From Candidatus Gastranaerophilales bacterium (GTDB taxonomy: Bacteria > Cyanobacteriota > Vampirovibrionia > Gastranaerophilales > Gastranaerophilaceae): a stretch of 23,592 nt of DNA. Each line of letters starts with the position of its first letter. Within the stretch, counting starts at the first letter, position 1. Position numbers and translations under genes: made by a program. Below are positions 16,103 through 22,643 of the stretch, in pieces. The DNA lies in the NCBI GenBank assembly GCA_900767135.1, contig CAAFYU010000003.1:1-23592 (forward strand). Direction: 5' to 3'. A model generated the notes under the pieces. The model worked only from the letters and a program-made list of their open reading frames with translations. It was not told the DNA's origin and did not search any database.

Positions 16103-17086
16103 TTATAATCCTAAACCAATTCCACTATCGCTATCGCCGTTGTCACCTGAACCGATATTTTTAATAACAGTTCGGGTATTTCCATCTGCATGGAAGTCTT
16201 TCGGCTTCATTGTCATTTTAATTTTGTCTGCATAAATCGTTCTTACACCTTGTGTAATACTTGATCTACCAGAGAAATAAACTTCATTAGGTTTTCCTTC
16301 TTTGTTCGGATATACCGTAATTTTTGGGCCGACTGCATAATAATCATCATACCAAACTCGAACATTACCTGACGCATTAAAAATATTCTTTTCTTGTGCG
16401 TATTCTTGGCGTCTTGATTTCAAAACAAGAGTCGTGCCATTGTCCATAATGGCCTTAGATGTAGTGTTTCCGGTAGCTGTCAAAACTTTTGTTACGGTAT
16501 CATAATAAAACTTATCCGCATAAGATTCATTTCCTTGTTGCTTAATCTTTGCATTTCCGATAAGTTCAATATCTTTCAAATCGCCGTTTTTATCAGTTCT
16601 AACTTTTGCTTTATCAGATAAAGTATCAAGCTCTTTATACTTAATCGTAACTGAGCCGGTTGCTGTCATAATTCCTGTTTTTGTATCGTATTCTTGCTCA
16701 TCAGCGTTAATTACAACCACAGGAGTTTTGCCGTCAAACACGATAGATTGAGTATCTCCTTGGGCTTTTACAACCTTTGTAATCAAAGACATTTTTAAGA
16801 TATTTGCTTTAACTTCACGCTTTTTATTTTTCTTAACTTCATAGGCATAAGGCTTGTCGTAAAATGTTGCCGTATCAAGTTTTTGGTTTTCGTCCATGCT
16901 GACATCTGCTCGATTTCCGACAACTTTTAAATCGTCAACAGAAACCTTTACATTTCCGTCAAATTTTAGCTTATTTTCTTGTTCATTGTAGCTTTGAGTT
17001 TTTGACTCAATAATCAAATCAGATGCCTGAACAGCAATTCCGACTATCGCCAATGATATTATAAAAGTTAAAATTATCTTTTTCAC
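16103..17086 (-). CDS. lptA: LptA/OstA-like LPS transport protein, extended
   Basis: Periplasmic bridge protein of the Lpt system, which moves LPS from the inner to the outer membrane. A GTG start (17086) follows AGGAG by 5 nt. Residues 1-21 are a signal peptide (MKKIILTFIISLAIVGIAVQA) cleaved before SDL. The rest is beta-rich OstA-type sequence in several related blocks: GNVKVSVDDLKVVGNRADV (43-62 region), GSVTIKYKELDTLSDKAKV, then GNTTSKAIM and GNVRVWYDDYYAVGPKITV. At 327 residues it is clearly longer than E. coli LptA (185), consistent with extra jellyroll repeats. Its GTGA overlaps the lptC stop by 4 nt. The family is clear; whether it does the job of LptA or a related OstA role is inferred. 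Confidence 0.88.
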   Translation of the reverse strand: MKKIILTFIISLAIVGIAVQASDLIIESKTQSYNEQENKLKFDGNVKVSVDDLKVVGNRADVSMDENQKLDTATFYDKPYAYEVKKNKKREVKANILKMSLITKVVKAQGDTQSIVFDGKTPVVVINADEQEYDTKTGIMTATGSVTIKYKELDTLSDKAKVRTDKNGDLKDIELIGNAKIKQQGNESYADKFYYDTVTKVLTATGNTTSKAIMDNGTTLVLKSRRQEYAQEKNIFNASGNVRVWYDDYYAVGPKITVYPNKEGKPNEVYFSGRSSITQGVRTIYADKIKMTMKPKDFHADGNTRTVIKNIGSGDNGDSDSGIGLGL

Positions 17087-17685
17087 TTTATCTCCTTATC
17101 GCTGTAAACTTTTGATACAGCATTTCCAATTATTTTAAAAGTACCATAATCAGGGCTGATTTCAACTTTTTTTGCAGTTGCCAAAAGTTCATCTTTTCTT
17201 GTAATTCGAACATTCCCCTCTGCAATTGTCGGAATATCTTTGCCCGACCAAATTATTTTGTTAGCCCTAAGCGTTGTCAAATCTTTTAGCACAATAAATG
17301 AATCATCATACAAAATAATTTGTTCTTTATTCTCGTTATACGTACCTTTTGAGGATTTCAAACTCATTGAAACCTGATTTTCGTCGTCATAAAAGTTCCC
17401 GATAACATTATTAAGTAAAGCGACTCCGTTTTTACTGTCATAAGTTCCGGTTTCGCCATATATTTCCCAATATTTTTTTTCGTCTTTTGTTTCAGTAAGA
17501 ATAATACCGTCAATTGACGCTTCTTGCCTATCTTGATCGGTTTGAAGCTGACTTCTGTTAAAGTTATGTGTGATAATTCCGGCAGAAATAAATGCCCATG
17601 CCAGAAGTGCAACAATTGCAAAAAACGCTCCTGCATAAGCTTTTTGTTTCTTACTTAAACTTTTTATTTTCTCTATCAAGTCCAT
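17083..17685 (-). CDS. lptC: LptC-like LPS export protein
   Basis: Bitopic inner-membrane partner of the LptBFG transporter that passes LPS to LptA. The 200-residue protein has a short basic cytoplasmic end (1-16), one transmembrane helix (about 17-36, AYAGAFFAIVALLAWAFISA) and a periplasmic beta-rich domain with the LptC-type G-x-x-GTYD and KGTYNENKEQIILYDD blocks (about 77-90 and 113-128). I chose the ATG at 17685 over one at 17703, because the intervening DNA carries a -10-like TAACAT and no ribosome site serves either ATG. It is the first gene of the lptA-TPR-dprA-topA run and is divergent from the kinase-like gene. Confidence 0.85.
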   Translation of the reverse strand: MDLIEKIKSLSKKQKAYAGAFFAIVALLAWAFISAGIITHNFNRSQLQTDQDRQEASIDGIILTETKDEKKYWEIYGETGTYDSKNGVALLNNVIGNFYDDENQVSMSLKSSKGTYNENKEQIILYDDSFIVLKDLTTLRANKIIWSGKDIPTIAEGNVRITRKDELLATAKKVEISPDYGTFKIIGNAVSKVYSDKEIK

Positions 17686-17693
17686 ATATATTA

Positions 17694-17723
17694 ATGTTAG
17701 CATAAATGAAAATTTTTGAACAA
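17694..17723 (-). promoter_or_regulatory. Promoter of the lptC operon, predicted leaderless
   Basis: On the minus strand TTGTTC (17718-17723), an 18-base spacer and TAACAT (17694-17699) with an upstream TGC form an extended -10 promoter. The -10 ends 8 nt before the ATG at 17685, giving an expected leader of 0-3 nt. Confidence 0.5.
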
Positions 17724-17861
17724 GATAATAAAAAAAATAATAAATTTTCTTTTACATTTATACACACTTTATTTTTTTTTATTTTATTTTTGGTAACATA
17801 TAAAAAAAAGCTGGCAAAAAAATTTTTGTTCGATTTTTATAACAGAAAAAGGATTTCTACA

Positions 17862-18722
17862 TTGCAAAATACTTTAATTAAAACCAATACAGAAACACAG
17901 AATGAACAACGTTTTCTCCGTTCTGAAAAAGCTCTTTTCTTATATGTTGAAAAAAGATTAAATCAGATTTTCATGAAAGAAATGAATTCTGAAGACTCAA
18001 TATTCCGAAAGGTTAAACCATCTGCCATTGAGAAAATGGCATTATTTTTATCAAATAATATAACTCGTTCCTGCTCAATCGGAATTGCAGGCGAAACAGC
18101 CAGTGGTAAATCGACAATTGCATTTGACATAATCAGTACAATTGAAAATTTTGCAAAAGAATATTGTATCGAAAACGTTATTACACGTATTAATACAGAC
18201 GATTATTACTACGACCGCTCTGATATGGTTAAAAAAGCCGGAAGTTTTGCAGAATTTGCAAAACACTATGATTTGGATATTCCGGAAGCTCTTGAACTTG
18301 AATTAATGAAAGAACATATCAAAGATTTGTTGCTTGGTAAAGAAGTTTACCTACCGGAATACGATATGTCAGGAACTGCAATACGTCGTGACAATGTCAA
18401 ACTTGCACTTCCTTCTAAAATCGTTATTTCAGAAGGTTTGTTTACTTTGACTAACAAAGTTGTTGATGCATTTGATTTTAAGATTTATGTAGATGTATCT
18501 TGTGACGTTCAGAAAGAAAGATTTTATAAACGAGCAGCCGATAGAGATTTGGGCGATTCGGCAGATGAAGTTTACCAAAACGCATCTGATAAAGCAAAAA
18601 CTCATATACACCCTACTGCCGCAAAAGCTGACATTATTTTGTCCGGTGAAGCTGATAGAGCAGCTTACAGACAATTTATAGGTCAAATTTTAGATTTAGT
18701 AAAAGAAGTTTATTTTGCGTAA
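17862..18722 (+). CDS. Uridine-kinase-like P-loop protein
   Basis: A P-loop kinase of the uridine kinase/phosphoribulokinase group. Numbered from the proposed TTG start, the Walker A motif GETASGKST is at 77-85, the substrate-binding TDDYYYDR at 112-119, YLPEYDMSG at about 163-171 and the Walker B-like VISEGL at 188-193. It would phosphorylate a nucleoside or another small hydroxyl compound; the ~70-residue region before the P-loop is longer than in ordinary Udk. A TTG start at 17862 with AAAAAGGA 8 nt upstream is preferred. The frame continues up to an ATG at 17706, but that segment has no ribosome site, is extremely AT-rich and would add an unusual hydrophobic N-terminus; that version gives 338 residues. 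Family secure, substrate uncertain. Confidence 0.85.
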   Translation: MQNTLIKTNTETQNEQRFLRSEKALFLYVEKRLNQIFMKEMNSEDSIFRKVKPSAIEKMALFLSNNITRSCSIGIAGETASGKSTIAFDIISTIENFAKEYCIENVITRINTDDYYYDRSDMVKKAGSFAEFAKHYDLDIPEALELELMKEHIKDLLLGKEVYLPEYDMSGTAIRRDNVKLALPSKIVISEGLFTLTNKVVDAFDFKIYVDVSCDVQKERFYKRAADRDLGDSADEVYQNASDKAKTHIHPTAAKADIILSGEADRAAYRQFIGQILDLVKEVYFA

Positions 18723-18828
18723 TATTATTTGAAAAGTAACAGTTAGTTTACAATTTAGCTTTAACTAGCAAAAAAAATCTTTTTCAGATATTATATATAA
18801 CCTGTGCACATGACTGGAGATGAAGAAC

Positions 18829-19848
18829 TTGATTAGAATAACGAGTTTTACCCCCCCGCAAAAGCTTAATTTTACAGCAAAAGACGGAAATAAAACTGAG
18901 AGAAAACAAGAAGATAAAAAATATACAGACCCTTTGATGAAGTGGCCTGCAAGAGGGTTGGCTTATACAAACGAACTAGGTGCCGCAATAAGCGAAGTGG
19001 CTCCAAAAATGGGGACACTTTTGTGGTTCCCTGCTATGTTGTATTTTGGTGCAGATATTTATGATAAGTATAAAAACGAAAAGACATCTTACGCACCAGA
19101 TGCAAAGCGTGGTACCGAACAAGCCATTTTTCAGTTTTTAGCAAGCGTAATCCTACCGACAGGAGCCGTTTTAGGAGGGCAAAAACTTGCATCTTTTGCA
19201 GGAGCAATGGACTCAACAGGATTGTCGTTACAATCGAGAGAAGAAACTATTAACTTCCTTCAAGGGTTTATCAGTAGAAGACACTTAGATACACATGCTA
19301 ACAATATTGATGCATTCAAAGAGCATTTTAAAGAGTCAATTTCTATTAAACAGGAAAAATTAATAAGAGATAATAAATGGAAAAAACCGTTTAGAATGTT
19401 AGGTGAAACTTTCTTTAATAAAAAGCACCCTGAAGCTCTTGCGATGTCTGAAAAAGATAGAATTTTGGTATTCGCAAACGAACATATAGATGAAATGTTC
19501 AGTATTTATAACGATTTGGTAGATGGTAAAAAACCAAAACAATTTTCTGAAAAATTATGGAAAAAGTTTAACAAATTAAAAGATAAATACGCAAAAGACC
19601 CTGATTATAAGGCAACAGCATTGAGAGATGCGACAGAAGATATTATAAGAAAATATCAAAACGGCAAGATAATGAACACCAAAATGTTAAAAACACTCGG
19701 CGGTTTTGTCGCTCTTGGGCTTGCAATCAATCCGATAGATAAATTTGTTGAAAATGTTGTTATCAAAAAATTTGTTGAACCAAATTTAAACACAATGTTT
19801 GCAAACAAAGATGTTCAGGAATATAAAAATAAAACAATTAATGCATAG
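18829..19848 (+). CDS. Hypothetical membrane-associated protein, distant relative of the 2666-3893 pair
   Basis: No named family is recognised. Numbered from the proposed TTG, the ~339-residue protein has an N-terminal polar tail containing PPQKLNFTAKDG (about 9-20), a hydrophobic segment near 61-75, the pattern IYDKYKNEKTSYAPDAKRG (about 77-95), a second hydrophobic segment near 103-118, a long charged helical middle (about 140-280) and a C-terminal hydrophobic stretch followed by KKFVEPNLNTMF. The order of hydrophobic segment, YDK, K-rich Y-A, hydrophobic segment and hydrophobic C-terminus matches the two minus-strand paralogs. The TTG at 18829 has GGAG 9 nt upstream. An ATG at 18820 directly abuts that GGAG, so it is a poorer start. 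Function unknown. Confidence 0.78.
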   Translation: MIRITSFTPPQKLNFTAKDGNKTERKQEDKKYTDPLMKWPARGLAYTNELGAAISEVAPKMGTLLWFPAMLYFGADIYDKYKNEKTSYAPDAKRGTEQAIFQFLASVILPTGAVLGGQKLASFAGAMDSTGLSLQSREETINFLQGFISRRHLDTHANNIDAFKEHFKESISIKQEKLIRDNKWKKPFRMLGETFFNKKHPEALAMSEKDRILVFANEHIDEMFSIYNDLVDGKKPKQFSEKLWKKFNKLKDKYAKDPDYKATALRDATEDIIRKYQNGKIMNTKMLKTLGGFVALGLAINPIDKFVENVVIKKFVEPNLNTMFANKDVQEYKNKTINA

Positions 19849-19913
19849 TAAGGAATTGCGACAACCAATTTCGCTTCATTAGCACAAAAAATTTGATAAT
19901 TTTAAAATTATTC

Positions 19914-19942
19914 TTGACCGTCGCAAATCATTAGAGTACAAT
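19914..19942 (+). promoter_or_regulatory. Promoter of the DUF151 nuclease gene
   Basis: TTGACC (19914-19919), a 17-base spacer and TACAAT (19937-19942) closely match the sigma-70 consensus. Transcription from about 19949 leaves an 18-nt leader containing the GAGAGGA ribosome site before the ATG at 19967. Confidence 0.82.
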
Positions 19943-19966
19943 ACAAACTACTGAGAGGATTAAATT

Positions 19967-20482
19967 ATGATTGAAATGAAAGTTATGGGTATTGCACTTG
20001 ATACAAGAACAGGTTCTCCTATCGTCGTACTTCACGATAAAGACAACCGAAAAGCTCTTCCTATCTGGATCGGATCAGCTGAGGCCAGTGCTATCATAAG
20101 AAAAATAGAAAATCTTACCGTTGCTCGTCCTATGACGCACGATTTGATTATTAATATTATCGAAAAAGCTGGCTACACGCTTGATAAAGTTGAAATTAAT
20201 GATGTTGAAAAAGACACATATTACGCAACTCTATTCTTAGTAAACAACGAAGGGCAAACACTTGAAATCGACTCCCGTCCATCAGATGCAATTGCTGTTG
20301 CAATAAGGGTTGACGCTCCAATTTTTGTTACCGCAAACGTTATCTCAAACGGCTCTGTTTCAACAGATTCTGCAAAAGACGAAGAAGAAGCTCAAGAATT
20401 CAAGAAATTCGTCCAAAGTATCAAACCTTCTGATTTTGCTAAAATGATGAAAAACAATGATCATCACGAAAGCGATCAATAG
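19967..20482 (+). CDS. Bifunctional nuclease family protein (DUF151)
   Basis: A 171-residue protein of the DUF151/BFN family, members of which have been reported to have both DNase and RNase activity. The domain fills residues ~1-130: the start MIEMKVMGIALDTRTGSPIV, the stretch LPIWIGSAEASAI (36-48), RPMTHDLI (54-61) and the highly conserved SRPSDAIAVAIR (102-113). A ~40-residue acidic, lysine-containing tail follows (about 131-171), ending in a His/Asp-rich HHESDQ. GAGAGGA lies 7 nt before the ATG and a strong promoter sits upstream, so it is probably a single-gene unit. A physiological role in this organism cannot be deduced from the neighbours. Confidence 0.94.
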   Translation: MIEMKVMGIALDTRTGSPIVVLHDKDNRKALPIWIGSAEASAIIRKIENLTVARPMTHDLIINIIEKAGYTLDKVEINDVEKDTYYATLFLVNNEGQTLEIDSRPSDAIAVAIRVDAPIFVTANVISNGSVSTDSAKDEEEAQEFKKFVQSIKPSDFAKMMKNNDHHESDQ

Positions 20483-20508
20483 TTTTTGTTAAAATTGTAA
20501 ATATTTTG

Positions 20509-20544
20509 TAAAAACTTGAAATTCGGCTGATTTTCAAGTTTTTA
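20509..20544 (+). terminator. Terminator of the DUF151 gene
   Basis: A perfect 13-bp stem pairs 20509-20521 with 20532-20544 around a 10-nt loop. The 3' arm contains a run of five T residues followed by TATATA. The AAAAA/TTTTT base is typical of intrinsic terminators. It ends only 20 nt before the next ATG, so it may also act as a 5' structure for that gene. Confidence 0.65.
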
Positions 20545-20564
20545 TATATACAAGGACAAATATT

Positions 20565-20777
20565 ATGATTAAAGGTATAGACGCAATACAATCAAATAAT
20601 ATCTATAAGGTCAACCCTGTTCAGCTATTTGGGAATAATCGACAAGCACCGACCGAAAACAATCCGTTTAGTGCAGGTCTTTTTAGTGGGCAATTCAACG
20701 AAAATTACAACCTTAATCACCCAAGAGTTGCGGGGGAGAGTAGCTTTCAGGCTAATAATTTAGATTTACTTGCGTGA
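20565..20777 (+). CDS. Short unrecognised protein ending LDLLA (cassette gene 1)
   Basis: A 70-residue Asn-rich protein (17 or so Asn) without a signal peptide or membrane helix. It has NPVQLFGNN at 17-25, ENNPFSAGLFSG at 31-42 and FQANNLDLLA at the C-terminus. AAGGA lies 8 nt before the ATG. The ending LDL-[FL]-A matches the 81-residue protein at 8453-8698, and ENNP recurs in the next gene downstream. The low lysine, high Asn/Gly/Pro composition suggests an extended or surface-exposed protein, but nothing identifies its role. Confidence 0.7.
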   Translation: MIKGIDAIQSNNIYKVNPVQLFGNNRQAPTENNPFSAGLFSGQFNENYNLNHPRVAGESSFQANNLDLLA

Positions 20778-20779
20778 TT

Positions 20780-20808
20780 TTGTAACATTTCTCAATAATT
20801 AATAAAAT
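20780..20808 (+). promoter_or_regulatory. Promoter ahead of the second cassette gene
   Basis: TTGTAA (20780-20785), a 17-base spacer and TAAAAT (20803-20808). It would give a ~58-nt leader before the ATG at 20874. It starts within a few bases of the upstream stop codon, so here the second gene could be expressed independently of the first. Confidence 0.5.
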
Positions 20809-20873
20809 TTTGGCAATTTTACCTCAAAAATTTCCTTTATATAAATACAGGGAAAATTATGGGGTAATTTACT

Positions 20874-21080
20874 ATGGGAATACAAAAGTTATTTGGAATT
20901 GGCGTTGCACGTCCATCACAAGGTGTTACACCACCTCAACCTTCCCGAGTTGGTGGTAATTTTGTAAAAAACACTTTCAACTTTGGCACTGCAAATCCAA
21001 ATCAACCAAACCAGATTGTTGCAGAAAACAATCCGTTGGGGCTTCCGTCAAAAGGGACTAAGCTCTATTGTTTAGGATAA
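20874..21080 (+). CDS. Short unrecognised protein ending NPLG...TKLYCLG (cassette gene 2)
   Basis: A 68-residue protein rich in Pro, Asn, Gly and Gln. A short hydrophobic start (MGIQKLFGIGVARPS) is too brief and lacks the pattern of a signal peptide. VAENNPLGLPSKGTKLYCLG forms the last 20 residues. That ending aligns with the last residues of the 92-residue protein at 8721-8999 (NP, Pro, TK-[IL]-[FY]). The ribosome site is weak (GGGG 8 nt before the ATG). The stop overlaps the convergent 52-residue minus-strand gene by 9 nt. Function unknown. Confidence 0.7.
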   Translation: MGIQKLFGIGVARPSQGVTPPQPSRVGGNFVKNTFNFGTANPNQPNQIVAENNPLGLPSKGTKLYCLG

Positions 21081-21230
21081 CAGAAAATTGTTTTTAGTAT
21101 TCGTGCTATAAACGAGTTTTGTAGCACTAAATGTTGGCATGTAAGAATAAGGCTTGCATGCTTTCTTTTTGAAATCGCAAAGACCGATAATCTTTTCGTC
21201 ATCATTAAAAAGTTTTTTAATAAATTCCAT
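21072..21230 (-). CDS. 52-residue hypothetical protein
   Basis: A short gene beginning MEFIKKLFNDDEKIIGLCDF and ending KNNFLLS. AAGGA lies 7 nt before the ATG, and a near-consensus promoter lies just upstream, so it is better supported than most short frames. The first half is charged and may be helical, with two cysteines (18 and 25); the second half is Ser/Thr/Lys/Asn-rich with SATKLVYSTN. TK-[IL]-[aromatic or V] recalls the endings of the second cassette genes, but that may be chance. No family recognised. Confidence 0.6.
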   Translation of the reverse strand: MEFIKKLFNDDEKIIGLCDFKKKACKPYSYMPTFSATKLVYSTNTKNNFLLS

Positions 21231-21250
21231 ATACCAATCCTTCTATTTTT

Positions 21251-21279
21251 ATTGTACAATATTTTTAATGACAAGTAAA
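21251..21279 (-). promoter_or_regulatory. Promoter of the 52-residue minus-strand gene
   Basis: On the minus strand TTTACT (21274-21279), a 17-base spacer and TACAAT (21251-21256). The -10 lies in the perfect palindrome ATTGTACAAT (21251-21260), so a TACAAT is also presented on the plus strand towards the DUF1858 gene, though without a good -35 there. Confidence 0.6.
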
Positions 21280-21305
21280 GTAAAGTCAATAAAAGGAGAA
21301 AGATT

Positions 21306-21515
21306 ATGGCACAAAAAATTTCAAAAGATATGAATATTATGGAAATCGTACAACTTTGCCCTGAAAGCGTTGCAGTGTTCCAAAAATACGGTTTGGGCTG
21401 TATTGGTTGTGCAGCAGCACACTTCGAAAATTTGGAAGCCGGAGCAAAAGTTCATGGTTTTAATCCGGACGATATGGTTGATGATATTAATGCTATTATC
21501 GAAGCTAATTCATAA
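21306..21515 (+). CDS. DUF1858 domain protein (hybrid-cluster-associated redox disulfide type)
   Basis: A 69-residue single-domain protein. DUF1858 proteins are small helical domains often with a C-x-x-C pair and found alone, beside hybrid-cluster proteins or fused in ScdA-type iron-sulfur repair proteins. Here the start KISKDMNIMEIVQLCPESVAVFQKYGLGC is typical and the pair is C-I-G-C (about 32-35), with A-x-F-x-x-L after it. AAAAGGAG lies 7 nt before the ATG. It is followed by a bidirectional terminator and has no redox partner nearby. A role in nitrosative or iron-sulfur stress is inferred from the family only. Confidence 0.9.
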   Translation: MAQKISKDMNIMEIVQLCPESVAVFQKYGLGCIGCAAAHFENLEAGAKVHGFNPDDMVDDINAIIEANS

Positions 21516-21536
21516 TTCAGATAAGGAAGAACTTAC

Positions 21537-21569
21537 AAAAAAAGGCAGAAATTCGTTTCTGTCTTTTTT
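21537..21569. terminator. Bidirectional terminator between DUF1858 gene and tlyA
   Basis: GGCAGAAA (21544-21551) pairs with TTTCTGTC (21556-21563) around a TTCG tetraloop, with seven A residues before and six T residues after. Its symmetry lets it end transcripts from both convergent genes. Confidence 0.88.
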
Positions 21570-21578
21570 AATGCGAAT

Positions 21579-22388
21579 TTAATTCAAAACCTCAAACGCT
21601 GTATTTACAACGGTTTCAATATTAAACTCAATTTCTTCACCCTGCTGAGTTGAAATCCAGATTAAATATTCTATATTGCCGGAAGGCCCTTTTATTGCCG
21701 AATAAGTCAAGTCGTTAATCTTGTAGCCCAAATCTTTGGCACAATTAATGACATTTTGAATAACTTCTTGATGAACCTTTTTATCTCGAACAACGCCCCC
21801 TTTTTCGACTTTTTCTTTACCAGCCTCAAATTGCGGTTTGATAAGTAAAATCATTTCATGGAAATTTGGATTTAAAAGAGTTTTCAAATTCGGTAATACC
21901 TTTGTTAATGAAATGAAAGACATATCACTCACCAACAAATCCGCAATTGGCTCGTTTTCAGCATAAATATCAGTAAAGGCACAGTTTTTAAGATTTGTTC
22001 GTTCAATCGGTTTAACACGAGCGTCAGAACGAATTTTCCAATCCAATTGCCCATAACCGACATCTGCTGCATAGACAAATTTTGCACCATTTTGAAGCAA
22101 ACAGTCCGTAAAACCACCGGTTGAAGCTCCTGCATCAAGACAAATCCTACCCTCAATTTGCACAGGGAAAGTGTCAAGAGCTTTTTTAAGCTTAAAACCG
22201 CCACGAGAAACGTAAGGCATTGATTTTACGACGATTTCATATTCTTTTGCCGGATTAATTTGAAAACCGGCTTTTGTAATATATTCGTCATTGATTTTTA
22301 CGTGTCCCGCTAAAATTGCAGCAGCCGCCTTGCTTTTTGTTTCAAAATAGCCTAAATCAGTTAGATATTTGTCCAGTCTTTCTTTCAT
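21579..22388 (-). CDS. tlyA: TlyA family rRNA 2'-O-methyltransferase
   Basis: A 269-residue protein with an N-terminal S4 RNA-binding domain (about 1-60; RLDKYLTDLGYFETKSKA) and a C-terminal FtsJ-like Rossmann methyltransferase. The linker holds YVSRGGFKL (59-67). The SAM-binding motif is DAGASTGGFTD (85-95), followed by D155 in SDMSFIS and KPQFEAG (184-190). In mycobacteria TlyA methylates 16S and 23S rRNA and its loss gives capreomycin resistance; many annotations call it haemolysin A. No Shine-Dalgarno precedes the ATG, and a -10-like GATAAT ends 8 nt upstream, which suggests a leaderless message. It is divergent from the 52-residue gene at 22437. Confidence 0.94.
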   Translation of the reverse strand: MKERLDKYLTDLGYFETKSKAAAAILAGHVKINDEYITKAGFQINPAKEYEIVVKSMPYVSRGGFKLKKALDTFPVQIEGRICLDAGASTGGFTDCLLQNGAKFVYAADVGYGQLDWKIRSDARVKPIERTNLKNCAFTDIYAENEPIADLLVSDMSFISLTKVLPNLKTLLNPNFHEMILLIKPQFEAGKEKVEKGGVVRDKKVHQEVIQNVINCAKDLGYKINDLTYSAIKGPSGNIEYLIWISTQQGEEIEFNIETVVNTAFEVLN

Positions 22389-22396
22389 AATTCTAA

Positions 22397-22402
22397 ATTA
22401 TC
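22397..22402 (-). promoter_or_regulatory. -10 box of tlyA, predicted leaderless
   Basis: On the minus strand GATAAT lies 8 nt before the tlyA ATG. The overlapping TATGAT gives nearly the same start. The -35 (ACTACA at 17 nt) is poor, so the call rests on the -10 and the absence of any ribosome binding site. Confidence 0.4.
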
Positions 22403-22436
22403 ATAAATAAAATTTAGTTTGTAGTAAAATTAAACT

Positions 22437-22595
22437 ATGATTAAGTCCGATATTTTAAAAATAAAAAAAATCGAAAATTTTGATAATATATATATTGAAC
22501 AAGAATTGTCGAGTAAATACAATTCTGTTATCCGTTGGGCAATTGTTGAAATCACTGACAACGAACTTATCATAAGCGTTTCTTATCAAGTGTAA
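22437..22595 (+). CDS. 52-residue hypothetical protein
   Basis: A short frame starting MIKSDILKIKKIENFDNIYI and ending ELIISVSYQV. Charged, mixed composition with a W-A-I-V-E-I-T (34-40) beta-like stretch and no membrane segment or cysteine. No Shine-Dalgarno is present, but TAAAAT (22425-22430) ends 6 nt before the ATG, as at tatD. It lies head-to-head with tlyA, 48 nt apart, and ahead of the metK leader. No family recognised. Confidence 0.5.
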   Translation: MIKSDILKIKKIENFDNIYIEQELSSKYNSVIRWAIVEITDNELIISVSYQV

Positions 22596-22643
22596 TATAT
22601 GTTAATACATACCGTTTAATAATTTGCTTTTGAAAATTGTCTG

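Noticed and set aside
8418..20847. A shared TTTATATA-type element upstream of the small-protein genes
   Set aside because: It occurs at 8418, 20541 and 20836, but its distance from the start codon varies widely, and similar runs are common in this AT-rich DNA.
21065..21289. 74-codon minus-strand frame overlapping the 52-residue gene
   Set aside because: Its start lies upstream of the predicted promoter's -10 box and it has no ribosome site, whereas the 52-codon frame has both a promoter and AAGGA.
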